From Sinorhizobium sp. 8-89 (GTDB lineage Bacteria > Pseudomonadota > Alphaproteobacteria > Rhizobiales > Rhizobiaceae): 48,380 nt of DNA. The position numbers and the translations under genes are program-made. Where the stretch lies: assembly GCF_030124325.1 (NCBI RefSeq), contig NZ_JASKLR010000007.1, positions 248,224 through 296,603 on the forward strand. Direction: 5' to 3'. Below are positions 1 to 10,472 of this stretch, in pieces (positions within the stretch are counted from its first letter, which is position 1; every line of letters starts with the position of its first letter). The notes beneath the pieces are model-generated. The model did no database searches. It had not been told where the DNA came from and was given only the letters and a program-made list of their open reading frames with translations.

Positions 1-919
1 TCGCTTCGAAGTCCGGTTTCCGCTGCGGGGCGTCCATCCGCCGGCCCCCGCGGCTCGGCACGGCCCGCTATCTGGCGCGCATGTGCTGGTTCTGGCTCCC
101 GAGGGGCCGGTCTCGACCGCGCTCGCCGCGACGGTTGCTACCCTTGGTGGCGCGTGTCATCGCGCGCCGACGCTTGCCGCCGCCGAAGCCATCGTCGCGG
201 CCGTGTTGTCGAACGACCTGCCGCTGACTGATATCATCGTTGACCATCGCCACGCGGAGCAGTTCCGCCGTCTTCTGTCTCGCCGACCGGCAATTGCCGG
301 CCTGAAGCTTCGCCGGACCTATCTCATCAACCCGGAGGAGCGCACCTCTCATCCGGTAAACCAGATCGATGGCTATGAGGCATGGCTCATCCGCCCTTTG
401 CGCGAAAAGTCGCTGGTTGAGGTTCTGCTCGGGCGACTGAAGGGCATCGAGAAGCGGGATGCGATCAACGATAACCGGCCGATCCTTCGGGAGGCGTCGA
501 CGACGGGCGAGGCGAGCGAACAAGGCGCTCACGACATTCTCCTTGCCGAGGACGATCCGGTCAATGCACTCATCCTGCGGACGGCACTTCATCGGGCGGG
601 CTACCTGGTGCGCCACGTCGGAGATTTCACCAGCCTGGACCGCGAATTGCACGGCGCCGGCGAAATTACAGGCAAGGGGCCGCGCCTGATTCTTACCGAC
701 CTCAATATGCCGGGCGGCGATGGGCTGGCGATGCTGAAGCGCCTGCGCGAGCAGGAAGCGGCCGGTCATCGCCGCCGGGTGCCAGTCCTCGTCTTGACGT
801 CGGATGTGCGCGGTGATCTCGGCGAAATCCTGCTTGCTGCCGGAGCGGATTCGGTGTTGCCGAAGCCGCCGGAGCCGGGCCGCCTCGCGGCCGAAATCGC
901 ACGCCTTCTCGAAGTCTGA
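1..919 (+). CDS. Hybrid sensor histidine kinase, C-terminal part (5' end outside window)
   Basis: The frame is open from base 2 and the start lies upstream of the window. The first residues, FEVRFPLR, look like the last strand of a histidine-kinase ATPase domain. Two receiver-like domains follow. The first (bases about 80-440) is degenerate: the usual acidic pair reads PEG, the phospho-acceptor-like Asp survives in IIVDHR, and the conserved Lys is Arg (LIRPL). The second (about 530-915) is complete, with AEDDPVN, the acceptor Asp in LTDLNMPGG, VLTSD and LPKPPEP. The likely role is a two-component phosphorelay ending in a C-terminal receiver. The sensory part is not visible, so the signal is unknown. 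The gene runs the same way as olsB, 126 bases upstream of it. Confidence 0.85.
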   Translation, partial: RFEVRFPLRGVHPPAPAARHGPLSGAHVLVLAPEGPVSTALAATVATLGGACHRAPTLAAAEAIVAAVLSNDLPLTDIIVDHRHAEQFRRLLSRRPAIAGLKLRRTYLINPEERTSHPVNQIDGYEAWLIRPLREKSLVEVLLGRLKGIEKRDAINDNRPILREASTTGEASEQGAHDILLAEDDPVNALILRTALHRAGYLVRHVGDFTSLDRELHGAGEITGKGPRLILTDLNMPGGDGLAMLKRLREQEAAGHRRRVPVLVLTSDVRGDLGEILLAAGADSVLPKPPEPGRLAAEIARLLEV

Positions 920-1045
920 AGAGCGCGCGACCAGCATTCCCGTCATCCCCTCCGTGTCGGGGTTGTAAGCCGCCTCGGTGTCACTATCTTGTTGCAGAAA
1001 CGTGGTTTAAGCCCGGCAGGCATAGGCGATTCGGGATAACACGGA

Positions 1046-1936
1046 ATGACGATCGAATTTCTGGATTCGGCGAACGTGGTTGACACTTCACAGACTTGCA
1101 TCCGCAAGACGATTGCGACCCCGGCAACCGAGGTTCTTGGGCGGATCGGCAATCTCGAGACGCGACTCGCCCGCTCCGCCGCCGAGATCGATGCTGCGCA
1201 GGCGGTACGCTATAAGATCTTTGTCGAGGAGATGAAGGCACAGGTGGGTCCGGACGCCGAGCGGCGCAAGCGCGACGTCGACAGCTGGGACTCGATTTGC
1301 GACCACCTGCTGGTCCTGGATACGTCGATCGAAGGCGACCCGGAGGACCAGATCGTCGGCACGTACCGCCTGTTACGGCAGGAGGTCGCCGAGCGGGCCG
1401 GCGGCTTCTACTCGGCCTCGGAGTTTGCAATCGCGGAGCTGCTTCAGCGCCATCCGAACAAGCGCTTCATGGAACTCGGCCGCTCCTGCGTGCTGCCCGA
1501 CTACAGGACGAAGCGCACGGTCGAACTGCTCTGGCAGGGCAATTGGGCTTACGCGCTGAAGCATGGTGTCGACGCGATGTTCGGATGCGGCTCGTTCCCC
1601 GGCGTTGTCCCGGAAGAGCACGCATTGGCGCTTTCCTTCCTGCACCACAATGTTCGCGTTAGGGGTGAGTGGGCAGTTTCCGCGCGGCCGGAGCTTTATC
1701 GGACCATGGACCTGATGCCCTCGGAAGCGATCAATCCCAAGAAGGCGCTTTCCGCTCTTCCGCCGCTGATCAAGGGCTATATGCGCCTCGGCGCGATGGT
1801 TGGCGATGGCGCTGTCGTCGATCACGCTTTCCGCACGACGGACGTGCTGATCGTGTTGCCGATCAGCAATATTTCCGGCCGCTACCTCAACTACTACGGA
1901 GCAGATGCCGGACGGTTCTCTTCGACGGTATCCTGA
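1046..1936 (+). CDS. olsB: L-ornithine N-alpha-acyltransferase OlsB (lyso-ornithine lipid synthase)
   Basis: The protein has 296 residues, the length I recall for rhizobial OlsB. OlsB moves a 3-hydroxyacyl group from acyl carrier protein to the alpha-amine of ornithine, the first step of phosphorus-free ornithine lipid synthesis. The GNAT/autoinducer-synthase-like fold shows in AVRYKIFVEEM near residue 55, VGTYRLLR, FMELGRSCVLPDYR near 145 and the FGCGSFPG region. The start has GGGATAA upstream. Its partner OlsA, which adds the second acyl chain, is encoded about 15 kb away at 16481-17305, so the pathway is split. A strong terminator follows some 210 bases downstream. In S. meliloti ornithine lipids accumulate when phosphate is short; I saw no clear Pho box here. 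Family recognition is confident. Confidence 0.92.
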   Translation: MTIEFLDSANVVDTSQTCIRKTIATPATEVLGRIGNLETRLARSAAEIDAAQAVRYKIFVEEMKAQVGPDAERRKRDVDSWDSICDHLLVLDTSIEGDPEDQIVGTYRLLRQEVAERAGGFYSASEFAIAELLQRHPNKRFMELGRSCVLPDYRTKRTVELLWQGNWAYALKHGVDAMFGCGSFPGVVPEEHALALSFLHHNVRVRGEWAVSARPELYRTMDLMPSEAINPKKALSALPPLIKGYMRLGAMVGDGAVVDHAFRTTDVLIVLPISNISGRYLNYYGADAGRFSSTVS

Positions 1937-2148
1937 GCAGTCGCCGCAGTATTAACCAGTTATTAAGGATATGTTTGACTTTCTTCCGTGAAAAGAAGAA
2001 GTGTATCTCCACGGTTGGTCTGAATTTCATGACGAAGGAGTGTAAAAAATAAAGGGAAAGATAGGCAATGCGTCAGGAGGGTGGCGTATATTGCAATCAA
2101 TTTCCTCTCATTTTTATAACCTAAGTGATAGATCTGCCATAACGTATT
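1937..2148 (+). other. AT-rich gene-free stretch ahead of a strong terminator; possible small RNA or long 3' UTR
   Basis: About 210 bases between the olsB stop and a textbook terminator have lower GC than the surroundings and no convincing coding frame. The longest tidy reading is a seven-codon ORF (MTKECKK) starting near base 2029, with no good ribosome site. A TTGACT hexamer lies near 1975, but I could not find a well-spaced -10 element. The stretch could be the olsB 3' UTR or a separate small RNA; the sequence alone does not decide. Confidence 0.3.
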
Positions 2149-2187
2149 GAGCCCACTTCCTTTGCCGAGGAAGTGGGCTCTTGTTTT
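2149..2187 (+). terminator. Strong Rho-independent terminator downstream of olsB
   Basis: A perfect 12-bp stem, GAGCCCACTTCC (2149-2160) with GGAAGTGGGCTC (2169-2180), closes an 8-base loop and is followed by TTGTTTT. The T-rich side is on the + strand, so it stops rightward transcription from olsB or from a small RNA starting after it. The opposite side has no T tract, so it is unlikely to serve tme. Confidence 0.85.
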
Positions 2188-2280
2188 ACTGGAGGTCAGT
2201 GTGCCATTGCCGCACGGTCTAGTCAAACAATGTTCGCAACCGATGCAGCAATGTCCTGAAACGGCGCATCGTTGCTCGGT

Positions 2281-4566
2281 TCAGGTCCCGGCATTATAGG
2301 CCGCGATTGCCGCCATGTTGACGATGTCCGAATCCTTTGCCGACATGGATGCGATCTGCACGGATTTATCCAGGCCGACGAGCAGCGGGCCGATAACGGT
2401 CGAGCCGCCGAGTTCCTGGAGCATCTTGGTCGAGATCGAGGCGGAGTGGAACGCCGGCATGACCAGTACGTTGGCGGTGCCGGAAAGCCGGCAGAACGGA
2501 TATTGCTCCATCACGCGCTGATTGAGCGCCACGTCGGCCGCCATTTCGCCATCGTATTCGAAATCCACGCGGCGCTTGTCGAGGATTTTCACCGCCTCGC
2601 GCACCCTCTCGGAGCGTTCGCCCGAGGGGTGGCCGAAGGTCGAATAGGCGAGCATCGCGACGCGCGGCACATAGCCAAGACGCTTGGCAAGCCCGGCGGC
2701 CTCCTCGGCGATGTCGGCCAGTTCCTCGGCCGTCGGCATGTCGTGCACGGCGGTATCGGCGACAAGCACCGTGCGACCACGGCAGAGCGCGATCGATACG
2801 CCGATGACCCGATGGCCGGGCTTGGCGTCGATGCAGCGGCGCACGTCTTCGAGAGCCGTCGAATAATTGCGCGTCAGGCCCGTCACCATGCCGTCGGCGT
2901 CGCCGAGCGCCACCATGCAGGCGGCGAAGTGGTTGCGGTCGTTGTTGATCAGCCGTTGAACGTCGCGGAAAAGATAGCCCTTGCGCTGGAGCCGGGCGTA
3001 GAGGAAATCGGTATATGCGCCGACGCGCTTGGAGAGGCGTGCATTGACGATTTGAATGCCGGCGCGGTTGAGGTCGATGCCTTCCCGCTCGGCGGTTTCG
3101 CGCATCTGCTCCTCGCGTCCGAGCAGGATCGCCGTACCGAGCGCCTGGTTGGCATAGGCGATCGCAGAGCGCATCATCTGCACTTCCTCGCCTTCGGCAA
3201 AGACGATGCGCTTCGGCTGGCGGCGGACGCGTTCGAAGATGCGCTGAAGCGTCGAAGCGATCGGGTCGCGCCGCGCCGAAAGCTGCTGCGCATAGTCGGC
3301 AAGATCGGTTATCGGCTTGCGCGCAACGCCCGTTTCCATGGCCGCCTTCGCGACGGCAATCGGGATCGCCGAGATGAGGCGCGGATCGAAGGGAACGGGA
3401 ATGATGTATTGCGGCCCGAAACGCGGCCGGTTGCCCTGGTAGGCGGCGGCGACATCGTCCGGCACGTCTTCCTTCGCAAGGCTCGCGAGCGCCTCTGCCG
3501 CGGCGATCTTCATGGCGTCGTTGATTGTCGAGGCGCGCACGTCGAGGGCGCCGCGGAAGATATAGGGGAAGCCGAGAACGTTGTTGACCTGGTTCGGGTA
3601 GTCAGAACGACCGGTCGCGACGATCGCGTCGTCGCGGATGCGGGCGACTTCCTCCGGCGTGATTTCGGGATCAGGATTGGCCATGGCGAAGATGATCGGT
3701 TTCGGCGCCATGGAAAGCACCATCTCCGTCGAAAGCGCGCCCTTTGCCGACAGGCCGAAGAAAACGTCAGCCCCCTCCAGCGCCTCGGTCAGGGTCCGGC
3801 GGTCGGTATCGACCGCGTGGGCGGACTTCCACTGGTTCATCCCGTCCGTGCGGCCCTTGTAGATCACGCCCTTGGTATCGCAGAGAATGACGTTTTCCCC
3901 GTTGAAACCCATCGCCTTGATGAGCTCGACACAGGCGATCGCCGCAGCGCCCGCACCGTTGCAGACGAGCCTGGTCGTCTTGAAGTCACGCCCGGTGAGC
4001 GCCAGCGCATTGATGAGGCCCGCGGCGGCGATGATCGCGGTGCCATGCTGATCATCATGGAACACCGGAATGTCCATGATCTCGCGCAACCGCTGCTCGA
4101 TGATGAAACAGTCCGGCGCTTTGATATCCTCGAGGTTGATGCCCCCGAAAGACGGGCCGAGAAAGCGCACGCAGTTGACGAATTCGTCGACGTTTTCCGT
4201 ATCGACTTCGAGATCGATCGAATCGACGTCCGCAAACCGCTTGAACAGGACCGACTTGCCCTCCATGACCGGTTTGGAGGCAAGCGCACCCAGATTACCG
4301 AGGCCGAGGATCGCCGTGCCGTTGGAAATCACGGCGACCATGTTGCCGCGCGTCGTATAGTCGTAGGCGGTTGCAGGGTCTTCGGCGATCGCCTTCACCG
4401 GCACGGCGACGCCGGGCGAGTAGGCGAGTGAAAGGTCGCGCTGCGTCGCCATCGCCTTTGTCGGGGCGATCTCCAGTTTCCCGGGCCGACCTTGGGAGTG
4501 GAAATCGAGCGCTTCCTGGGCGGTGACGCTCGTCATCGTGCGGTCGGTCTTGTCGGTAGCCGGCAT
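2281..4566 (-). CDS. tme: NADP-type malic enzyme with phosphotransacetylase-like C-terminal domain (Tme)
   Basis: The enzyme oxidatively decarboxylates malate to pyruvate, feeding acetyl-CoA or NADPH when cells grow on C4-dicarboxylates. It has 761 residues. The malic domain spans about 20-430, with AYSPGVAVP at 49-57, VFHDDQHGT at 168-176 and the nucleotide-binding GAGAAAI at 204-210. A phosphotransacetylase-like domain fills about 430-755 and is thought to be regulatory or structural. Rhizobia carry two such chimeras, Dme (NAD) and Tme (NADP). I call Tme from the length and from its place beside mutS and olsB as remembered in S. meliloti. Cofactor preference cannot be read directly, so Dme remains possible. 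It is transcribed divergently from mutS. A long open frame on the opposite strand is a codon-bias shadow. Confidence 0.85.
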   Translation of the reverse strand: MPATDKTDRTMTSVTAQEALDFHSQGRPGKLEIAPTKAMATQRDLSLAYSPGVAVPVKAIAEDPATAYDYTTRGNMVAVISNGTAILGLGNLGALASKPVMEGKSVLFKRFADVDSIDLEVDTENVDEFVNCVRFLGPSFGGINLEDIKAPDCFIIEQRLREIMDIPVFHDDQHGTAIIAAAGLINALALTGRDFKTTRLVCNGAGAAAIACVELIKAMGFNGENVILCDTKGVIYKGRTDGMNQWKSAHAVDTDRRTLTEALEGADVFFGLSAKGALSTEMVLSMAPKPIIFAMANPDPEITPEEVARIRDDAIVATGRSDYPNQVNNVLGFPYIFRGALDVRASTINDAMKIAAAEALASLAKEDVPDDVAAAYQGNRPRFGPQYIIPVPFDPRLISAIPIAVAKAAMETGVARKPITDLADYAQQLSARRDPIASTLQRIFERVRRQPKRIVFAEGEEVQMMRSAIAYANQALGTAILLGREEQMRETAEREGIDLNRAGIQIVNARLSKRVGAYTDFLYARLQRKGYLFRDVQRLINNDRNHFAACMVALGDADGMVTGLTRNYSTALEDVRRCIDAKPGHRVIGVSIALCRGRTVLVADTAVHDMPTAEELADIAEEAAGLAKRLGYVPRVAMLAYSTFGHPSGERSERVREAVKILDKRRVDFEYDGEMAADVALNQRVMEQYPFCRLSGTANVLVMPAFHSASISTKMLQELGGSTVIGPLLVGLDKSVQIASMSAKDSDIVNMAAIAAYNAGT

Positions 4567-4668
4567 GTTTCCTCAACCTCCTGTGGGCGACCGCCGAGGT
4601 CAGCCTCTTTGTTATTGTCGTCTATAAATGCTTGCGGATAGTGTGACATCTCTTTTTTTGGAACAATC

Positions 4669-7413
4669 ATGAATTTCGTGACAGACCCATCGAGCCGCGC
4701 GGGCGATGTCCTATCCGTGTCCGATCTGGCAAGCGAGGAGAGCCGCTCCACCGCGACGCCGATGATGGAGCAGTACATCGAGATCAAGGCGAACAATCCG
4801 GATTCGCTGCTGTTTTACCGGATGGGCGACTTCTACGAGTTGTTCTTCCAGGATGCTGTCGAAGCTTCGCGCGCGCTCGGCATCACACTCACCAAGCGGG
4901 GCCAGCACATGGGGCAGGAAATCCCCATGTGCGGCGTGCCGGTCCACGCGGCCGACGACTATCTGCAGAAGCTCATCGCCCTTGGTTTTCGTGTCGCGGT
5001 CTGCGATCAGGTTGAGGATCCGGCGGAAGCAAAGAAGCGTGGCGGCAAGTCGGTCGTGCGCCGCGACGTCGTCCGGCTGGTGACGCCGGGAACGATCACC
5101 GAGGACAAGCTGCTTTCGCCGGCAGAATCGAACTATCTGATGGCACTCGCCCGCATCCGCAGCGGCACGGAGCCGGCCTATGCGCTCGCCTGGATCGACA
5201 TATCGACGGGCATTTTCCGCCTCGCCGAGACAGCCGAAAGCCGCTTGCTCGCCGATATATTGCGGATCGAGCCGCGTGAACTGGTCCTGCCGGATACCGT
5301 CTTTCACGATCCGGAGCTTCGACCGGTATTCGACGTGCTCGGCCGGGTAGCGGTGCCGCAGCCGGCGGTGCTGTTCGACAGCGCGACGGCGGAGGGCCGC
5401 ATTGCCCGTTATTACGGCGTGAAGACCCTTGACGGCTTCGGCAGCTTTTCGCGCGCGGAGCTCGCGGCCGCCTCGGCGGCGATCTCCTATGTCGAGAAGA
5501 CGCAGCTTGCCGAACGCCCGGCGCTCGGGATTCCCGAGCGGGAAAGTGCCGCCTCGACGCTCTTCATCGATCCGGCGACCCGCGCCAACCTCGAACTGGT
5601 CAAGACGCTTTCCGGCGCCCGCGAGGGAACCTTGCTCAGAGCCCTCGACCGAACGGTGACGAGCGGCGGCGCACGGCTACTCGCGGAGCGGCTGATGTCG
5701 CCGCTGACCGACCCCGATCGGATCAACACGCGACTCGATTCCATCGAGGTCCTGGCCGACCAGCCGAGTTTCACGATGGATCTGCGCGATGCCTTGCGGC
5801 GCGCGCCCGACATGCCGCGCGCTCTGTCGCGGTTGGCGCTCGGCCGTGGCGGCCCGCGCGATCTGGGCGCGATCCAGGCCGGGCTTCGGGCCGCGGCGAC
5901 CATATCGGCGCTGTTGTCGCGCGGCAGCCTATCGACGGAACTGACCGAGGCGCATGCCGCGATCGACGCATTGCCGGAGGCGTTGCTGGCGAGACTCGAG
6001 TCGATGCTCGCGGAAGAATTGCCGCTATTGAAGCGCGACGGCGGCTTCGTGCGTGAGGGAGCGCATGGCGAACTCGACGAGATGCGAGCGCTGCGCGATC
6101 AGTCGCGCCGAGTGATCGCGGGCCTGCAACTGCAATATTGGGAAGAGACCGGGATCAAGTCGCTGAAAATCAAGTACAACAACGTGCTTGGTTATTTCAT
6201 CGAGGTGACGGCGGGAAATGCCGGCGCGATGACCGACACGGACGCAGGGCGCGCGCGCTTCATTCACCGCCAGACCATGGCGAATGCCATGCGGTTCACC
6301 ACGACCGAGCTCGCGGAACTTGAAACCAAGATCGCCAATGCGGCCGACCGCGCCCTCGCGATTGAACTCGAAGCATTTGAGGCGATGGCGGGCGAGGTTG
6401 TTGCGCATGCCGAAGCGATCAAGGCTGCGGCGTTGGCGCTCGCAACGCTCGATGTCTCGAGCGGCTTGGCCGTCCTTGCCGAGGAACAGAACTATGCACG
6501 CCCCGTCGTCGACCGATCGCGGATGTTCGCGATCGACGGCGGGCGCCATCCCGTCGTCGAACAGGCGCTCCGGCGCCAGGCGGCCAATGCCTTCGTTGCC
6601 AATGGCTGCGACCTGTCGCCTCCGGATGGTCACGAGGGCGGGGCGATCTGGCTGCTCACCGGTCCCAACATGGGCGGTAAATCGACCTTCCTGCGTCAGA
6701 ACGCGCTGATCGCGATCATGGCGCAGATGGGGTCGTTCGTACCGGCAGCGACGGCGCATATCGGCGTCGTCGACCGGCTTTTCTCGCGAGTCGGCGCATC
6801 GGATGATCTCGCCCGCGGCCGTTCGACCTTCATGGTCGAGATGGTCGAGACCGCGGCGATCCTCAATCAGGCGACGGACCGCTCGCTGGTGATCCTCGAC
6901 GAGATCGGTCGCGGCACCGCGACCTTCGACGGCCTGTCGATTGCCTGGGCCGCGGTCGAGCATCTGCATGAAGTCAACCGTTGCCGCGGCCTCTTCGCCA
7001 CCCATTTCCACGAGCTGACGGTGCTTTCCGAAAAGCTCGGCCGCCTCTCGAATGCGACTATGCGGGTCAAGGAATGGGACGGCGACGTGATCTTCCTGCA
7101 CGAGGTCGGTCCAGGTGCCGCCGACCGGTCCTACGGGATCCAGGTGGCGCGGCTTGCGGGCCTGCCCGCGTCTGTCGTCGCGCGGGCCAAGGATGTGCTC
7201 GCCAAGCTCGAGGACGCCGACCGTAAAAACCCGGCAAGCCAGCTGATCGACGACCTGCCGCTTTTCCAGGTGGCGATACGGCGCGAGGAATCGGCAAGAG
7301 CCGGACCTTCGAAGGTCGAGGAGGCACTGAAGGCGCTCAATCCCGACGACATGACGCCGCGCGACGCCCTCGACGCCCTCTATTCGCTGAAGAAACAACT
7401 TGGCGCCCGCTGA
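4669..7413 (+). CDS. mutS: DNA mismatch repair protein MutS
   Basis: MutS recognises base mismatches and small loops and recruits MutL. The 914-residue protein carries the mismatch-contacting Phe-x-Glu in GDFYELFF near residue 53, the connector, lever and clamp regions, then the ATPase: Walker [13 protein letters not shown] near 663, Walker B with DEIGRGT near 743, and an ATHFHELT switch. The chosen ATG at 4669 has GGAA just upstream. The in-frame ATG pair at 4762/4765 (MMEQYIEIK) is where conserved sequence begins and is the alternative start. The C-terminal tail ends YSLKKQL, as in the family. It is divergent from tme, with a 102-base intergenic region, and is followed 209 bases later by glnD on the same strand. 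Confidence 0.97.
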   Translation: MNFVTDPSSRAGDVLSVSDLASEESRSTATPMMEQYIEIKANNPDSLLFYRMGDFYELFFQDAVEASRALGITLTKRGQHMGQEIPMCGVPVHAADDYLQKLIALGFRVAVCDQVEDPAEAKKRGGKSVVRRDVVRLVTPGTITEDKLLSPAESNYLMALARIRSGTEPAYALAWIDISTGIFRLAETAESRLLADILRIEPRELVLPDTVFHDPELRPVFDVLGRVAVPQPAVLFDSATAEGRIARYYGVKTLDGFGSFSRAELAAASAAISYVEKTQLAERPALGIPERESAASTLFIDPATRANLELVKTLSGAREGTLLRALDRTVTSGGARLLAERLMSPLTDPDRINTRLDSIEVLADQPSFTMDLRDALRRAPDMPRALSRLALGRGGPRDLGAIQAGLRAAATISALLSRGSLSTELTEAHAAIDALPEALLARLESMLAEELPLLKRDGGFVREGAHGELDEMRALRDQSRRVIAGLQLQYWEETGIKSLKIKYNNVLGYFIEVTAGNAGAMTDTDAGRARFIHRQTMANAMRFTTTELAELETKIANAADRALAIELEAFEAMAGEVVAHAEAIKAAALALATLDVSSGLAVLAEEQNYARPVVDRSRMFAIDGGRHPVVEQALRRQAANAFVANGCDLSPPDGHEGGAIWLLTGPNMGGKSTFLRQNALIAIMAQMGSFVPAATAHIGVVDRLFSRVGASDDLARGRSTFMVEMVETAAILNQATDRSLVILDEIGRGTATFDGLSIAWAAVEHLHEVNRCRGLFATHFHELTVLSEKLGRLSNATMRVKEWDGDVIFLHEVGPGAADRSYGIQVARLAGLPASVVARAKDVLAKLEDADRKNPASQLIDDLPLFQVAIRREESARAGPSKVEEALKALNPDDMTPRDALDALYSLKKQLGAR

Positions 7414-7622
7414 TCTTCCGCGAAGGCGGCATTGATCGGTTGTTGCATGGTGGACCGATTTTTCCTGTCATTTGCGGGATAGAAAGGCTATACAGCGGCG
7501 CGCAAAGGACGTGGCATTTTTGAAATGCTGCATGTTTCCGGCCGGTCCACGGCGACATGCAGGAGCGCTGGCAGATGCAGCGGATTACTCAACCAGTTGG
7601 ACAGGACGCCCCTCGGCACTTC

Positions 7623-10472
7623 ATGGCCAGACACGAAACTTCCTTTTCCGAAATTCTCGATGTTGCGGCGCTGCGAGCGAAATTGAGCTTCATCGCCTCT
7701 GCGCATGCGGAGCAGCGAGAACCGATGCGCCAGGCCCTGCTCGCCGCTTTCAAGCAGGCCAATCTCGCAGGACGCGCCAAGGCGCGCGAACTGCTTGCCG
7801 CCGACGGCGCCGGGATAAAATGCGCCGAACGCATCTCCTGGCTCCAGGACCAGCTCATCGCCCTTCTGCATGATTTCGTGCTGAACGAGGTTTTCGACGC
7901 GGCGAAAGCACCGTCGGCCTCTCGCATAGCGGTGACCGCCGTTGGCGGCTATGGACGCGGAACGCTTGCCCCGGGGTCGGATATCGACCTTTTGTTCCTG
8001 CTGCCTGCGAAAAAAGCGGTTTGGGCCGAGCCGGCGATCGAGTTCATGCTCTACATCCTCTGGGACCTGGGCTTCAAGGTCGGCCATGCGACGCGGACGA
8101 TCGAAGAGTGCATCCGGCTGTCGCGCGCCGACATGACGATCCGCACGGCGATCCTCGAATGCCGCTACATCTGCGGTTCCGAGGCGCTGGCAGGCGAGCT
8201 CGAGACACGCTTCGACCATGAGATCGTCCGCAATACAGGGCCCGATTTCATCGCCGCCAAACTTGCCGAGCGTGACCAGCGCCATCGCAAGGCGGGCGAT
8301 ACCCGCTATCTTGTCGAGCCGAACATCAAGGAGGGCAAAGGCGGGCTCCGCGATCTGCACACGCTGTTCTGGATTGCCAAATATTTTTACCGGGTTAAGG
8401 ACTCGGCCGATCTCGTCAAGCTCGGCGTCCTGTCGCGACAGGAATACAAGCTTTTCCAGAAGTCGGAGGATTTTCTCTGGGCGGTGCGCTGCCACATGCA
8501 TTTCCTGACCGGAAAGGCGGAGGAGCGGCTGTCCTTCGACATCCAGCGCGAAATCGCCGAGGCGTTGGGCTATCACGATCACCCCGGCCTCTCGGCAGTC
8601 GAGCGCTTCATGAAGCACTACTTCCTGGTCGCTAAGGATGTGGGTGATTTGACGCGCATCTTCTGCGCCGCGCTGGAGGATCAGCAGGCAAAGGACGCAC
8701 CGGGGATTTCCGGAGTTATCAGCCGTTTCAGGCACCGCACCCGCAAGATTGCCGGCACGCTCGACTTCGTCGACGATGGCGGACGCATTGCGCTTTCGAG
8801 CCCCGATGTCTTTAAGCGCGATCCGGTAAACCTTCTGCGGTTCTTTCATGTCGCCGACATCAACGAGCTGGAATTCCATCCGGCGGCGCTGAAGCAGGTG
8901 ACCCGCTCGCTGAGCCTGATCACACCGCAATTGCGCGAAGATGAAGAAGCCAACCGGCTGTTCCTCTCGATCCTGACGTCGCGGCGCAATCCGGAGCTGA
9001 TCCTGAGGCGCATGAACGAGTCGGGCGTCCTCGGCCGCTTCATTCCGGACTTCGGCAAGATCGTCTCGATGATGCAATTCAACATGTACCATCACTATAC
9101 GGTGGATGAGCATCTGCTGCGCACCGTCGATATACTCTCACGGGTCGAGCGCGGCATCGAGGAGGAGGCGCATCCGCTTTCGGCGACGCTTATGCCGAGC
9201 ATCGAGGATCGCGAGGTCCTTTACGTCGCCGTGCTGCTGCACGATATCGCCAAGGGCCGACCGGAGGATCATTCGATTGGCGGCGCCAAGGTGGCCCGCA
9301 AGCTCTGCCCGCGTTTGGGGCTTTCGCCGAAGCAGACCGAAACCGTGGTCTGGCTGGTCGAGGAGCACCTCACTATGTCGATGGTGGCCCAGACCCGCGA
9401 TCTCAACGACCGCAAGACCATCGTCGATTTCGCCGAGCGGGTGCAGTCTCTCGACCGCCTGAAAATGCTGCTCATCCTGACGGTCTGCGACATCCGGGCG
9501 GTGGGGCCTGGTGTCTGGAACGGCTGGAAGGGACAGCTGCTGCGCACGCTCTATTACGAGACCGAGCTTCTGCTCTCCGGCGGCTTCTCGGAACTGTCGC
9601 GAAAAGAGCGGGCAAAACATGCGGCCCACATGCTGGGGGAGGCGCTGACCGATTGGCCGGAGGCGGATCGCGACGCCTATGTACGGCTGCATTATCAGCC
9701 CTATCTCCTTTCCGTGGCGCTTGAGGATCAGGTTCGGCACGCGAAGTTCATCCGCGATGCGGACCGGGCCGGCAAGACGCTGGCGACCATGGTGCGCACG
9801 CATCAATTCCATGCGATCACCGAAATCACCGTGCTTTCCCCGGACCATCCGCGCCTGCTGACGGTGATTGCCGGGGCCTGCGCCGCGGCAGGCGCCAACA
9901 TCGTCGACGCGCAGATCTTCACGACGTCGGACGGACGGGCGCTGGACACGATTCTTGTCAACCGGGAATTTCCGGTCGACGAGGATGAAACACGCCGGGC
10001 CGCGAGCATCGGTAAGCTGATCGAGGACGTGCTTTCTGGCCGCAAGCGGCTGCCCGAAGTGATCGCCAGCCGCACCCGGGTGAAGAAGCGCAGCAAGGCC
10101 TTCACCGTCACGCCGGAAGTGACGATCAGCAATTCGCTCTCGAACAAGTTCACCGTGATCGAGGTCGAGGGACTCGACCGGCCCGGCCTGCTTTCCGAAG
10201 TCACGGCGGTGCTTTCCGATCTGTCCCTCGATATTGCCTCGGCCCACATCACGACCTTCGGCGAGAAGGTCATCGATACTTTCTATGTCACCGATCTGGT
10301 CGGCCAGAAGGTCACCAGCGAGAACCGACAGACGAACATCGCGGCGCGCCTCAAGGCGGTGTTGGCCGACGAAGTGGACGAGGCTCGCGACCGCATGCCG
10401 TCTGGTATCATCGCACCGGCGCATGCGCCGCGCGCATCGCACGGTTCCAAAGCGACAAAAGCCGAAACATGA
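7623..10472 (+). CDS. glnD: Bifunctional PII uridylyltransferase/uridylyl-removing enzyme GlnD
   Basis: GlnD senses glutamine and adds or removes UMP on PII proteins (GlnB, GlnK), setting glutamine synthetase activity and nitrogen-regulated transcription. The nucleotidyltransferase motif [17 protein letters not shown] lies at 108-124 with the catalytic Asp pair. An HD phosphohydrolase motif (LLHDIAKG) is near 535, and two ACT domains begin near 728 ([13 protein letters not shown]) and 842 ([15 protein letters not shown]). I chose the ATG at 7623 (MARHETSF), giving 949 residues, the length I recall for S. meliloti GlnD. The frame is also open from an ATG at 7557, adding 22 residues that do not look conserved. 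The stop overlaps the murJ start as ATGA, indicating translational coupling. Confidence 0.96.
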   Translation: MARHETSFSEILDVAALRAKLSFIASAHAEQREPMRQALLAAFKQANLAGRAKARELLAADGAGIKCAERISWLQDQLIALLHDFVLNEVFDAAKAPSASRIAVTAVGGYGRGTLAPGSDIDLLFLLPAKKAVWAEPAIEFMLYILWDLGFKVGHATRTIEECIRLSRADMTIRTAILECRYICGSEALAGELETRFDHEIVRNTGPDFIAAKLAERDQRHRKAGDTRYLVEPNIKEGKGGLRDLHTLFWIAKYFYRVKDSADLVKLGVLSRQEYKLFQKSEDFLWAVRCHMHFLTGKAEERLSFDIQREIAEALGYHDHPGLSAVERFMKHYFLVAKDVGDLTRIFCAALEDQQAKDAPGISGVISRFRHRTRKIAGTLDFVDDGGRIALSSPDVFKRDPVNLLRFFHVADINELEFHPAALKQVTRSLSLITPQLREDEEANRLFLSILTSRRNPELILRRMNESGVLGRFIPDFGKIVSMMQFNMYHHYTVDEHLLRTVDILSRVERGIEEEAHPLSATLMPSIEDREVLYVAVLLHDIAKGRPEDHSIGGAKVARKLCPRLGLSPKQTETVVWLVEEHLTMSMVAQTRDLNDRKTIVDFAERVQSLDRLKMLLILTVCDIRAVGPGVWNGWKGQLLRTLYYETELLLSGGFSELSRKERAKHAAHMLGEALTDWPEADRDAYVRLHYQPYLLSVALEDQVRHAKFIRDADRAGKTLATMVRTHQFHAITEITVLSPDHPRLLTVIAGACAAAGANIVDAQIFTTSDGRALDTILVNREFPVDEDETRRAASIGKLIEDVLSGRKRLPEVIASRTRVKKRSKAFTVTPEVTISNSLSNKFTVIEVEGLDRPGLLSEVTAVLSDLSLDIASAHITTFGEKVIDTFYVTDLVGQKVTSENRQTNIAARLKAVLADEVDEARDRMPSGIIAPAHAPRASHGSKATKAET

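Noticed and set aside
1975..2148. Promoter for a small RNA at TTGACT (about 1975)
   Set aside because: No -10 element at 16-18 bases; kept only as an open question with the terminator.
2272..4431. 719-residue open frame on the + strand opposite tme
   Set aside because: High-GC third-position bias keeps the antisense frame open. The translation is low-complexity (His, Arg, Gly, Asp) and unlike any family, while the minus strand encodes a full malic enzyme.
7488..9113. Long minus-strand frame opposite glnD
   Set aside because: Mirror of a conserved gene in high-GC DNA; no family-like motifs.
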